The notes under the pieces: model-generated
Seen by the model: the letters and a program-made list of their open reading frames with translations, nothing else
Told to the model about the DNA's origin: nothing
The model's database searches: none
Translations under genes and position numbers: made by a program
From: Hyphomicrobiales bacterium
Lineage (GTDB): Bacteria; Pseudomonadota; Alphaproteobacteria; Rhizobiales; Beijerinckiaceae
Direction: 5' to 3'
Length of the DNA: 64,000 nucleotides
Assembly: GCA_019075865.1 (NCBI GenBank)
Contig: JAGXAN010000011.1
Location: 1-64,000, forward strand
Shown here: positions 1-8,071 of the stretch, piece by piece
Layout of the letters: every line of letters begins with the position of its first letter
Numbering within the stretch: position 1 is the stretch's first letter

Positions 1-84
1 GGCGGACCTTCGCAATCGTTTCCAATACCAACATCCCTGCAAGGCTCCCATGCAAAACATGAAAGCCAATATGAACCATGCATC

Positions 85-142
85 AGAGGGGTCCCGTTTG
101 GATGCCGATAACCCCTCAAGAGGGGTCCTTATTCCATGCCGA
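85..142. repeat. Tandem 24-nt direct repeat, possible IS21-type end
   Basis: The unit AGAGGGGTCC-N7-ATGCCGA occurs twice, at 85-108 and 119-142, with 34 nt from start to start. Two matching blocks separated by a variable 7-nt core are what multi-repeat ends of IS21-family elements look like, where the transposase binds. No istA or istB gene is visible in the window, so this would be a solitary end at the window edge. The repeats are seen directly; the IS family is inferred from memory of similar ends. Confidence 0.4.
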
Positions 143-723
143 AACACACGCTGCTCGACGGAAGCTGCCGTGGTCCGCTGCGGCAATAACGTAATTGATG
201 TGACGAATTTGAACGGGCAATGCATAAACTCCTCCCCAGCCTTCCTTTTATGTAAAGCAAGGATTTGTACAACACAGCATAGTGCGCACGTTTTGGACAG
301 TTGATATTATTCAGTCGCCTCATTTAAATACGCAGTTGTTTATAAATAAATTTGCAGTTGCTTGTAAAATACGAAAAATTATCGTTAATATTGTAAATGA
401 TAAATTAATATGTCTATCTTATGAAATAAGAGCAAACACTTAATTAATTATCAAAATATAGGTCTGTGTCTGGAATTTGGTCGGATATAAAGTGTAATTA
501 TATTTTCTCAAAAAATCAATAATTTTATTGCGTTTAGGCAAGGGTTGTGGATAGGTATTTGTTCATAAGAGAATTCCGCCTCTTACGTGCTTGCGTTGCA
601 GGTCGTAGAGCTAGTAATTCCACGGCCTTCCTGAGCCAAAACCTCAGAAAATTACGGCTGCTGTAGGACTACGTTCGTGGAGCACGTCAAAATCTGGCCA
701 AAGCTAACTTCAATATGGATTAA
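143..723. other. AT-rich gene-free stretch
   Basis: About 580 bases of low GC, with runs of A/T between roughly 300 and 560 and stop codons in all frames. I see no credible gene, RNA gene or terminator. It separates the repeat end from decayed gene fragments and looks like degraded intergenic or island-border DNA. Confidence 0.5.
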
Positions 724-963
724 GTGATAGCGGGCAAGGTCAGCTACGATCCGCTTTTCTTGGCGCGGCAGATGATTCAGCGAAAGCTCGAAGGGCGTCA
801 GACGTCATTCAGGCTGCCTGAACTCGTCGAGCTTGTTATGTCGAGGCTGCTGAAATCGGCCTGCATGGTGCCGAGACGCTCGACGTCACGCCACAGGTGG
901 CACAGCGCATCTTTCAGGAGCTCAGTCTTCGCGAGATGACGGGCCGTGGCAGGCTTCGCGCGT
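724..963 (+). pseudogene. Fragment of a DUF1612/RHE_PE00001-like HTH protein
   Basis: Two reading frames carry coding-like sequence. The first begins at 724 with MIAGKVSYDPLFLARQM. The second, shifted near 840, reads AETLDVTPQVAQRIFQEL and ends LREMTGRGRLRA before a TGA at 961-963. That ending resembles the C terminus of the RHE_PE00001/DUF1612 family, common on rhizobial plasmids, which ends in a similar LTGRGRFRAW phrase. The N-terminal bulk is missing and the frame is broken, so this is a remnant. The family match is from recall of the tail only. Confidence 0.35.
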
Positions 964-1190
964 GAGGAGTAATCTGAACTATCTTGGCTATTGAATGAAG
1001 CATACGCTTAAAAACCATACACCAGTGAATTCGTTTCACCTCAACGCGGGGACCTGAATGCCTAGAAGTTGACAATCGCCAAATTTAGACGGACGGCTTG
1101 GCAACTTAGCAGTGCAACACGCTACTTCTACGCGAGACAAGATCAACGACTCCCAATAGACTATCTTCGACACTCGAGAGGGAGTTGTGA

Positions 1191-1637
1191 ATGAGAATCA
1201 AATTTGTCGAGGTCTCCAATTTTCGGAAACTGAAGTCGACCCACATTGATTTCGACAAGAAGACCACGATCTTCGTAGGGGCCAATAGCAGCGGAAAGAC
1301 TTCAGCGATGGTTGCCCTAAGAAATTTCCTCCTATCTCCGAACAGGCTGGTGTTGCGAGACATCACGATCGCGAACTGGACAAAGAGCGAAGCGAGAGGC
1401 TTCCTTTTCTCATACGAAAAGCCTTTCGGTGCCAAACCACTCTCAGACCAAGACCGGAAGAATGCAGCCGAGGGCGCCGATACAGGCGTCGACCGAACCA
1501 GAAGGCTTCTCTGTGTCACTTGTACACGCGCCGCGAAAAGCTTAGCCCTCGTTGCCTATACCGAGAACCCCGACATGTGAGCTGCCGCGGTAGTCAAACA
1601 AGGGTGGTTCAGCGCCGATGAAATTGAGCGGCTGTGA
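1191..1637 (+). pseudogene. Deletion scar: OLD-type ATPase start fused to UvrD-like helicase end
   Basis: Residues 1-63 read as the start of an AAA/OLD-family ATPase: MRIKFVEVSNFRKLKS, then a Walker A loop GANSSGKTS. From about residue 65 the text switches to the C terminus of a UvrD/Rep-type helicase: SYEKPFGAK, then DRTRRLLCVTCTRA and SLALVAYTENP. A TGA at 1578-1580 interrupts it. The same frame continues as VVKQGWFSADEIERL to a second stop at 1635-1637, which is the natural helicase ending. An OLD ATPase next to a UvrD-like helicase is the gene pair of Gabija-type phage defence (GajA, GajB), so a deletion probably joined the two genes. The remnant is non-functional. The start at 1191 follows a GAGGGAG ribosome site. 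Confidence 0.6.
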
Positions 1638-1955
1638 AGGTCGATCGATCGAATCAAAGATGAACATGACGCGAGGGCCTTGCCCAAAATCTATGGAGAG
1701 CAATATTCTAAGTACAGCATTCTCTGCGCATTTTTTTTTGTGAACTGGATGGGTAGCACTTAGGTGGCTTTAGCAGCAAGTGCGCCCGCCAAGAGCTAAC
1801 AAACCATTCCCGACTTTCCCCCCGTATGCGGCCGGTTACGCCGTCGGGCGCGCTACAGAATCGAAGTGCAAACTGAACGCATTATAGGACCACATGGCCT
1901 CCGGCTCTGGCACCGCAGAAAGACACTAAAAGAAGCTAAAAGAGGAAAAGCATAA
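1638..1955 (+). other. Gene-free spacer upstream of the glycan cassette
   Basis: 318 bases with no coding region I can support. It must contain the promoter of the three-gene glycan cassette that starts at 1956, but no clear -35/-10 pair stands out. An A-rich purine tract with AGAGGA just before 1956 is a good ribosome site. The T-rich run near 1732 may belong to a decayed terminator. Confidence 0.4.
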
Positions 1956-2828
1956 ATGAACGAACGAAAAGTGAACCAAGCTGTCGAGGCAGATCCATTG
2001 ACGCCTGAGGAACGTGCACGATCTAATTTCGTTCGAGACATAGTGCAGCGGCGTGAGCACCCTCCGCTCGACTTAAAGATGTGGCCCGGCCCGACGCCAA
2101 AGCGGATCGTGCAGTTCTGGGACGATTTGCAGCGATTACCCGATGATGTAATAGTATGCATGGACTCTTGGAAACAACTGGAACACAAAGGGTTTGAGCT
2201 AGAGGTCTTCGACAGGGTCTCTGCGAGCAAGTTCATTCGGAGCCGGCTGGGGGAACGCTATGAGGAAGCATTCAAAGCTTGCTACCACCCATCAATGATG
2301 TCGGACTACTTCCGTTACGCTTACGTGCTAGTAGAAGGCGGTTTTTATATAGATGCCGACGATGTCTACCATGGCACGCCAATTGAACACCTTTTCGTAG
2401 ATGGACGACTAAAGCTTCAGCCGTTCTGTTACGACATCTCCACGGCTCAAATGGTGGCACCGTCGATATTTACAGTGCCTGGTGTCAATCAGCCGGGATG
2501 GATTTTTTACTTCAATACGACCCCTTTGATCGCACCATGCAATCATCCTGTCGTCGAGAGAGCGTTGTTGAATGCAACCGCAGCTCTGGAAGCGCAAGGA
2601 GGGAACGAGCTGCCCGAGGTTCAGGCTACTACTGGGCCGGGAAATCTCACCCGATCGGTATTCGAAATCGTCAAGGAAGGATGCTCACGTGAAGCGGTGA
2701 TGGTCGCGCGCGATTGGGAGCTAACATCCACCAGTCAGTGGCCCCTTAGTTATCGCAATGACTCGAGGAACTGGAGGTTGTCCAATCAGCAAGCGTATAG
2801 CGCACACCAGCTTTCGGACGATCGATGA
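1956..2828 (+). CDS. Glycosyltransferase, DXD sugar-binding type (GT32-like)
   Basis: This 290-residue protein carries the hallmarks of the glycosyltransferase family with a DXD sugar-binding motif (PF04488). TPKRIVQFWDD near residue 50 corresponds to the usual PKxIHxxW opening, and SDYFRYAYVLVEGGFYIDAD holds the DXD at Asp133-Asp135, which binds the nucleotide-sugar metal. Such enzymes add one sugar to a glycan acceptor in the cytoplasm. There is no signal peptide or membrane segment. The start has a good AGAGGA site. The gene overlaps the next by 4 bases (ATGA), so the three genes to 6648 are translationally coupled. Donor and acceptor cannot be read from sequence. Confidence 0.8.
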   Translation: MNERKVNQAVEADPLTPEERARSNFVRDIVQRREHPPLDLKMWPGPTPKRIVQFWDDLQRLPDDVIVCMDSWKQLEHKGFELEVFDRVSASKFIRSRLGERYEEAFKACYHPSMMSDYFRYAYVLVEGGFYIDADDVYHGTPIEHLFVDGRLKLQPFCYDISTAQMVAPSIFTVPGVNQPGWIFYFNTTPLIAPCNHPVVERALLNATAALEAQGGNELPEVQATTGPGNLTRSVFEIVKEGCSREAVMVARDWELTSTSQWPLSYRNDSRNWRLSNQQAYSAHQLSDDR

Positions 2829-5053
2829 ACCTTACGCGCTCTCCACTAGCCATTCTTCATTTTGCGTTTCGCCTGGGACACGGTCTTCGCTTAATACTTC
2901 CGAAGCAGGCGTCAAAAGCTTTCGGGCCGAAACGCGAGTCTGGCAATCAGACCATTGAAAAGATCTACGTAATTAATCTCGATCGTGAGCCAGGTCGATG
3001 GTCCCGCATTAAGAAGGAGCTTAGACGCATCGAGGATGTGTTCGGCAATGATCTTCTTGGCATCACGGATCGGCAGAACGCTGTCGATGCGAGAAGTTTT
3101 CTGCAGGATCCGCCCAAAGACTCAGATGTAGATCCCTATTACACGTTAGCAGATCAACTTTTCGTTGAGCCCCAGCCTCGGGCACTGCCGAGCAAATTTG
3201 AGCTTGAAGCGCCGATCCGAATGAGTAGGGCTGAAGTTGCTGTCGCCAAATCACATATCGAGGTTTGGAGACGAATTGCGCAGTGTACACAGAAGTATGC
3301 TCTCATCCTCGAGGATGACGTATGGTTTCGTGCAGGCTTCGCTCGTCAACTTGACCAGGCGTGGAAAGAAGTCACGACTGCAAGCGGAGGATCTGAAGGC
3401 GCTGATATCCTTTACGTTTCATACATGGAAGCAACAAACGGCGCTCAGAAATCGTTCATATCGAGCAATGTGTTCAGGCCGGTGCGCGGACTGTGGTATA
3501 TGTCAGGATACATCCTTTCCAGACAAGGCGCAGAAAAGCTTCTTAGTTTACTTCCGTGCCGAGGGCCCATCGATCTTTGGATCAACCAAAAGTTCAACAC
3601 TTTGAACGTATTAGCAACGAGGCGCAGTATTGTCAGCCAAAGAACAGATGCCTCCTCAACCAATTCGTACTCAATTCTTCCGACCCTAACTAAGATCGGA
3701 GCTATCAACAGCGAGGGCGCGGCCCTTTTCAACGCTCGTCCAACCCAACTACCTGTTTTTGCATTTGGCCCAGTCAACTCAGGCCAGTCATCCCTTGCAA
3801 TGGCATTGTCGATGCTCGGGTACCGATGCTGCAGTGACCTAGAGGGACTGCCTTTCCATGAACTGAAGGCGCTTCGTGAGGGCCGTGTTGATCGGGTATT
3901 TAATGCGTACGTTAACGTGGGAGCCCTTGTGTCGATGGTCGAGGACCTTCGACGCAGCTATCCGCAAGCTAAGTTCATCGTAACGGCGTCTCCGAGCGAT
4001 GTTTCTTGCCAAACCATTCGAGGCATATTAGCGAGTTTGGATGGTGCGAACCTTGTCGTGTTTGACCCTGGCGCCGTCAGTGCTTGGCGGATCCTCTGTG
4101 ATCACCTCAGGTGCGCGCCACCTTTGTGCCCCTTCCCAAGGTTGTACGATTTGGGGCAGAGGCATATCGCCGATACATGTGGGCAAACTGCCTTCGAACG
4201 TAATCGTGAGATACCTAAGTGGGATCGATCACCATGGCTCGTTGAGCTGGATCAGAACACTTGGTCAGGCATTCAGGTGGTACCGCAAACGCCAGAAGGC
4301 GAGGAAAATTGGGGCGAGGCCGACCAAAGCTTTGGTGAGTTCGATCCGTTGCTTTGGTCAGCACGGTCAGACACTTTCACTGGCAACCTAGCGCTTTTCC
4401 GTCCTCTGAACGTTGAGTACAACCGGATTAAGGGTGCGACGATTTTCATTCGCCAAGAAGAGTTGGGTGTTCGACAGTTTAGCGCAGGTGCCCTGACAAG
4501 CCATGCCGACTACCTCTTTGGGAGGTTCGAATCAACGTTCCGAGCATCTGATGTGCCAGGAGTGATCACGGGATTCTTTCTTCACCGCAACTCACCTCAT
4601 CAGGAAATTGACATCGAGATTGCCGGCAACATGCCGACGCGCCTCCTGGTCAATGTGTTCTACAACCCAGGTGGTGACGGCGACCGGTTCGACTACGGGT
4701 ACCGAGGTTCCCCGAGCTATATCGAGTTGGGATTCGATACTTCGAAGGGTGAGCATCGATATGCCATAGAATGGAATCCGAGCGAGATTCGATGGCTGGT
4801 GGATGACCTATTGGTCCACCGGCGTGTTCTTTGGAATCCGACCCCGATCCCTCACTTACCGATGAAACTGCATTTCAACGCTTGGGTTCCTCGCTCCTCC
4901 GACCTTGCAGGCCGCCTTAAGACCCGGAGGCTTCCGGCGATGGCCCACGTTCGTTCGATACAAGTGCGTGCGCACAGCCCAAATTTACTCGATAAAAGCG
5001 AGAGGGATATCTCCGATTCAAACGAGACAGCTATTAGCGGGGTTTCAATGTGA
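2825..5053 (+). CDS. GT25 / sulfotransferase-like / GH16 three-domain fusion
   Basis: This 742-residue protein has three recognisable parts. Residues ~38-290 match glycosyltransferase family 25 (LPS type): KIYVINLDREPGRW opening, the charged motif LILEDDVWF with Glu163-Asp164-Asp165, and MSGYILSRQGAEKLL. Residues ~305-450 resemble a sulfotransferase fold (FAFGPVNSGQSSLAMAL, then YPQAKFIVTASPSD), but the P-loop-like PAPS motif is altered and activity is doubtful. Residues ~490-720 are a GH16-type beta-glucanase/carrageenase fold: FGRFESTFRASDVPG, then the catalytic motif EIDIE with Glu594, Asp596 and Glu598, then HRYAIEWNPSEIRWLVD. No signal peptide is visible, which is odd for a GH16 hydrolase and suggests cytoplasmic transglycosylation or remodelling. 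Neighbours are a DXD glycosyltransferase and a carbamoyltransferase, so a modified glycan is the likely product. Confidence 0.75.
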   Translation: MNLTRSPLAILHFAFRLGHGLRLILPKQASKAFGPKRESGNQTIEKIYVINLDREPGRWSRIKKELRRIEDVFGNDLLGITDRQNAVDARSFLQDPPKDSDVDPYYTLADQLFVEPQPRALPSKFELEAPIRMSRAEVAVAKSHIEVWRRIAQCTQKYALILEDDVWFRAGFARQLDQAWKEVTTASGGSEGADILYVSYMEATNGAQKSFISSNVFRPVRGLWYMSGYILSRQGAEKLLSLLPCRGPIDLWINQKFNTLNVLATRRSIVSQRTDASSTNSYSILPTLTKIGAINSEGAALFNARPTQLPVFAFGPVNSGQSSLAMALSMLGYRCCSDLEGLPFHELKALREGRVDRVFNAYVNVGALVSMVEDLRRSYPQAKFIVTASPSDVSCQTIRGILASLDGANLVVFDPGAVSAWRILCDHLRCAPPLCPFPRLYDLGQRHIADTCGQTAFERNREIPKWDRSPWLVELDQNTWSGIQVVPQTPEGEENWGEADQSFGEFDPLLWSARSDTFTGNLALFRPLNVEYNRIKGATIFIRQEELGVRQFSAGALTSHADYLFGRFESTFRASDVPGVITGFFLHRNSPHQEIDIEIAGNMPTRLLVNVFYNPGGDGDRFDYGYRGSPSYIELGFDTSKGEHRYAIEWNPSEIRWLVDDLLVHRRVLWNPTPIPHLPMKLHFNAWVPRSSDLAGRLKTRRLPAMAHVRSIQVRAHSPNLLDKSERDISDSNETAISGVSM

Positions 5054-6648
5054 AAATATTCTCTTACAACATAGGCCATGACGGCGCATTTGCGTATGTC
5101 GAGGACGGCAGATTGGCATTCTCCATCGAGGCCGAGAAAAGTTCGAAATACAGACATTCGTCGTTATCTGTCCCCGATGCATTCGACGCACTTGCAGAAC
5201 TTAATTCTGTTCCCGACGTTCTATGTGAAGGGGGGTGGTGGCCAGGCGACTCTCCGCGTGGAGGCCAAGTAGCGGCTGACTACCGTGGTAACGATCAGGT
5301 GATCGTCAGCAAGAAGCGGTTTTTGGGAAAGACTATCGATTTTTTCTCATCTTCCCATGAACGCTCGCACCTTCTATGCGCGTTTGGGATGTCCAGCTTA
5401 CCAAAGGGCACCCCGTGCTACGCGTTGCTATGGGAAGGTATTATTGGAGCGTTTTACGAGATCGATGCGGAACTGAATATAACGAAAATAGCTGATGTGA
5501 TGCCAGAGCCTGGTCATCGCTACGCCATGCTGTACGCGTTAGCGGATCCTACCTTCGATAAAAGCACTGCGGAATTTTCTCGCTTGTCCGACGCCGGAAA
5601 ATTGATGGCGCTCGCTTCGTTTTCGAAAAGAAGCCAGCCGTCGAGCGAGGAGACTAAGATCACGTCCTTCCTATTGCAGGATTGCAAGCACCTCAAGCCC
5701 CGTGATTGTGAAGCATTGAAAGGTTTGCCGCACTACAATGTGGGCTTGGAAGACCCTGAATTCCGAAATTTTGCAGGCATCTTTAGCGACCACCTATTTG
5801 ACCGCTTTCATGGGTTCGCTGAGGCAAATCTAAAACGAGGAATGCCATTGTTGATAACCGGGGGCTGTGGGCTTAACTGCGATTGGAACACTAAATGGAG
5901 AGATTCGGGACTATTCAGCGATGTATTTGTCCCTCCAGTCACTAATGATTCTGGTTCAGCGATTGGTACGGCCATCGACGCACAGTTCCAGTTCACTGGC
6001 AACCCAAAGATTTCCTGGGACGTGTATTCTGGGCTGTACTTCGTGTCAGACAAGGTTGTTGACAGCACCCTGTTTGATGAAATTGAGCCCAGCATTTCGA
6101 CTGTTGCAGAAATGTTGGCCAGTGACATGATCTTGGGATGGGCAAGCGGTCGGTATGAAATCGGACCACGCGCTCTCGGTAATCGCTCCATCTTAGCTGC
6201 GCCTTTTAAAGCCAGCACCAGAGAGCGGTTGAACGTCATCAAACAGCGTGAGCAATTTCGTCCAATCGCTCCCGTCTGCTTGGAAGACGATGCTGACAAA
6301 TGGTTTGGATGCAGTCACCCAAGCCCGTTAATGCTTTACACCTATCGGGCCACCACAAACGAGCTTGAAGCGGTGACCCATGTGAACAGAACTGCGCGGA
6401 TCCAAACAGTATCTGCGCTCACTAATCTTCCATTGTTCGATTTGCTGTCTGCTTTTAAAGCCTTAACGGGCTTCGGCGTGTTGTGCAACACGTCCCTGAA
6501 TTTCAAGAACAAGGGCTTCATTAATACAATATCTGACCTCTCAGCTTACGCCTCGCAGCATCAGCTTGATGGATTTGTGGTTGAGGGACGGGTTTACATG
6601 CTGAAATCCTCAGTGAGGTACCAGAGCTATCTGCTTGATTGCAGATGA
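5050..6648 (+). CDS. Carbamoyltransferase, NodU/TobZ family
   Basis: 532 residues, starting with GTG that overlaps the previous stop (GTGA). The N-terminal Kae1-like domain has GHDGAFAYVEDGRL with His10 and an HERSHLLCAF motif corresponding to the family HHxxH metal site. The C-terminal domain has GGCGLNCDWN, NDSGSAIGTAI and the strongly conserved GRYEIGPRALGNRSILA and FRPIAPV. Family members (NodU, CmcH, TobZ) transfer a carbamoyl group from carbamoyl phosphate through carbamoyl-AMP to a hydroxyl on a sugar or antibiotic. Here the acceptor is probably the glycan made by the two upstream genes. Length and motifs are complete. The acceptor is an inference from context. Confidence 0.88.
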   Translation: MKIFSYNIGHDGAFAYVEDGRLAFSIEAEKSSKYRHSSLSVPDAFDALAELNSVPDVLCEGGWWPGDSPRGGQVAADYRGNDQVIVSKKRFLGKTIDFFSSSHERSHLLCAFGMSSLPKGTPCYALLWEGIIGAFYEIDAELNITKIADVMPEPGHRYAMLYALADPTFDKSTAEFSRLSDAGKLMALASFSKRSQPSSEETKITSFLLQDCKHLKPRDCEALKGLPHYNVGLEDPEFRNFAGIFSDHLFDRFHGFAEANLKRGMPLLITGGCGLNCDWNTKWRDSGLFSDVFVPPVTNDSGSAIGTAIDAQFQFTGNPKISWDVYSGLYFVSDKVVDSTLFDEIEPSISTVAEMLASDMILGWASGRYEIGPRALGNRSILAAPFKASTRERLNVIKQREQFRPIAPVCLEDDADKWFGCSHPSPLMLYTYRATTNELEAVTHVNRTARIQTVSALTNLPLFDLLSAFKALTGFGVLCNTSLNFKNKGFINTISDLSAYASQHQLDGFVVEGRVYMLKSSVRYQSYLLDCR

Positions 6649-6735
6649 TCGGAGGTGGGTCTGTCTGACGCTAAATGAGCCACTGTAATTGGGTCTCACC
6701 GGTGGATGCGAGCTTGCCGCAGCCTACGGGCTTAA

Positions 6736-7995
6736 TCAAAACAATCCGGCAAAGGGATAGAACCGGATTAACGTGCCCGCTGCCATATCCCCGACGTCAG
6801 CGGGCATTTCCGCGAGGCCGTCAGCCTGCGTCAACGGTAACAACCGTGCCGAGCCGCCGCGCCCGAGTTTTTCCAGCAGGGGCAGCGCCATGGCATCATG
6901 CCCGACGATTTTCGCCGGAACCATTTCCGTGCGACCAGGCTTGTGCCGAAATAGTTCAGAAGTACGCGCCGTTTGGGCGCTGTCAGGCAGGCCTTCAATG
7001 CCAGCGAGCAGTGCCAGTACAGGTCGCACGAACAGCACATAATGGATCAACGCTGCCACTGGATTTCCGGGCAATCCTAGGACCTGCATGTCGCGGAGCC
7101 TGCCGAAAGCCATCGGCTTACCCGGCCGCAGTGCGAGATGAAGGCTCGTGCATGTGCCGCCTGCCATGAGCAAAGCGCGCGCCAAATGATCAGCTTCGCT
7201 GCCAAAGACACCTCCCGAAGTGATAACTAAGTCCAAGGCCGGGGCTGCGGCATGCAGCGCTTGAGCCAAAACCTCAGTTTTGTCGGAAAATATGCCCAGA
7301 TCCACAGGTTCAAGCCCGGCATGGGCGAGCGCCGATAGCAGCATGGGGCGGTTGGTATCGGCGATCCGGCCCTCGGCGATGGCGTCGCCGGGCTCGACCA
7401 GTTCATTGCCGGTCGAAAGAACGCCAACTCTGATCTGGCGAACCACCTGAACACGCCGGATGCCGGTCGCAGCCAATAAGGCAAGATGGCGTGCATCCAG
7501 TCGCACCCCAGGGCGCAGGAGTTCCAAGCCGGGCGCAACGTCTTCGCCTCGCCGTCGAATATTGGCTCCGAAGTTAAGTGGCTTTGTGATAATGAGCGCG
7601 TCATTGTCGCGTTGCACGGCTTCTTCAGGAACGACCGCCGCGAGATTGAAAGGCACGACCGCTCCGGTCAGAATGCGCAATGCCGTACCTGGCTGGAAGT
7701 CCACAAGGCCCAGTTGATCGCCGGCATGGATGCCGGCTACGATCTTGAGGCGCAAAGGCATGGCCGCTGACATATCCGCGACATGAATACCAAATCCATC
7801 AACCGCGCTGTTGTCAAACCGGGGCAGAGCAATTCCGGCGACTTGCACTTCGGCCAGACACCGACCGGCCGCAGCGGCGATCGGCAGCCACTCGCTGCCC
7901 GATACACGGTTGCTCTGGGCTAACAATTGGTTCCGCGCTTTCAGCGGGTCAACGAGCGTCCTTGTCCGTAAAAGCGGGGGCAGTTCAAAATTCAT
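6736..7995 (-). CDS. moeA: Molybdopterin molybdenumtransferase MoeA
   Basis: 419 residues, complete. MoeA ligates molybdate to adenylylated molybdopterin to give mature molybdenum cofactor in the cytoplasm. Visible family features are ALPRFDNSAVDGFGIH near residue 57, the Gly-rich GVLSTGNELVEPG, DTNRPML, the ITSGGVFGSEADH motif and the C-terminal LPGNPVAALIHYVLFVRP. It lies 76 bases downstream of aioA on the same strand, and a moeA copy in this place is usual in alphaproteobacterial aio loci, where it supplies cofactor for AioA. It ends convergently with the carbamoyltransferase, 87 bases away. Confidence 0.95.
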   Translation of the reverse strand: MNFELPPLLRTRTLVDPLKARNQLLAQSNRVSGSEWLPIAAAAGRCLAEVQVAGIALPRFDNSAVDGFGIHVADMSAAMPLRLKIVAGIHAGDQLGLVDFQPGTALRILTGAVVPFNLAAVVPEEAVQRDNDALIITKPLNFGANIRRRGEDVAPGLELLRPGVRLDARHLALLAATGIRRVQVVRQIRVGVLSTGNELVEPGDAIAEGRIADTNRPMLLSALAHAGLEPVDLGIFSDKTEVLAQALHAAAPALDLVITSGGVFGSEADHLARALLMAGGTCTSLHLALRPGKPMAFGRLRDMQVLGLPGNPVAALIHYVLFVRPVLALLAGIEGLPDSAQTARTSELFRHKPGRTEMVPAKIVGHDAMALPLLEKLGRGGSARLLPLTQADGLAEMPADVGDMAAGTLIRFYPFAGLF

Positions 7996-8071
7996 GATGA
8001 TTCATGTCCCCACATGGGCGTTACTGCATGAACGATTGGGCGGCATCAAACCGATGCCGCCCTCTTGGCGA

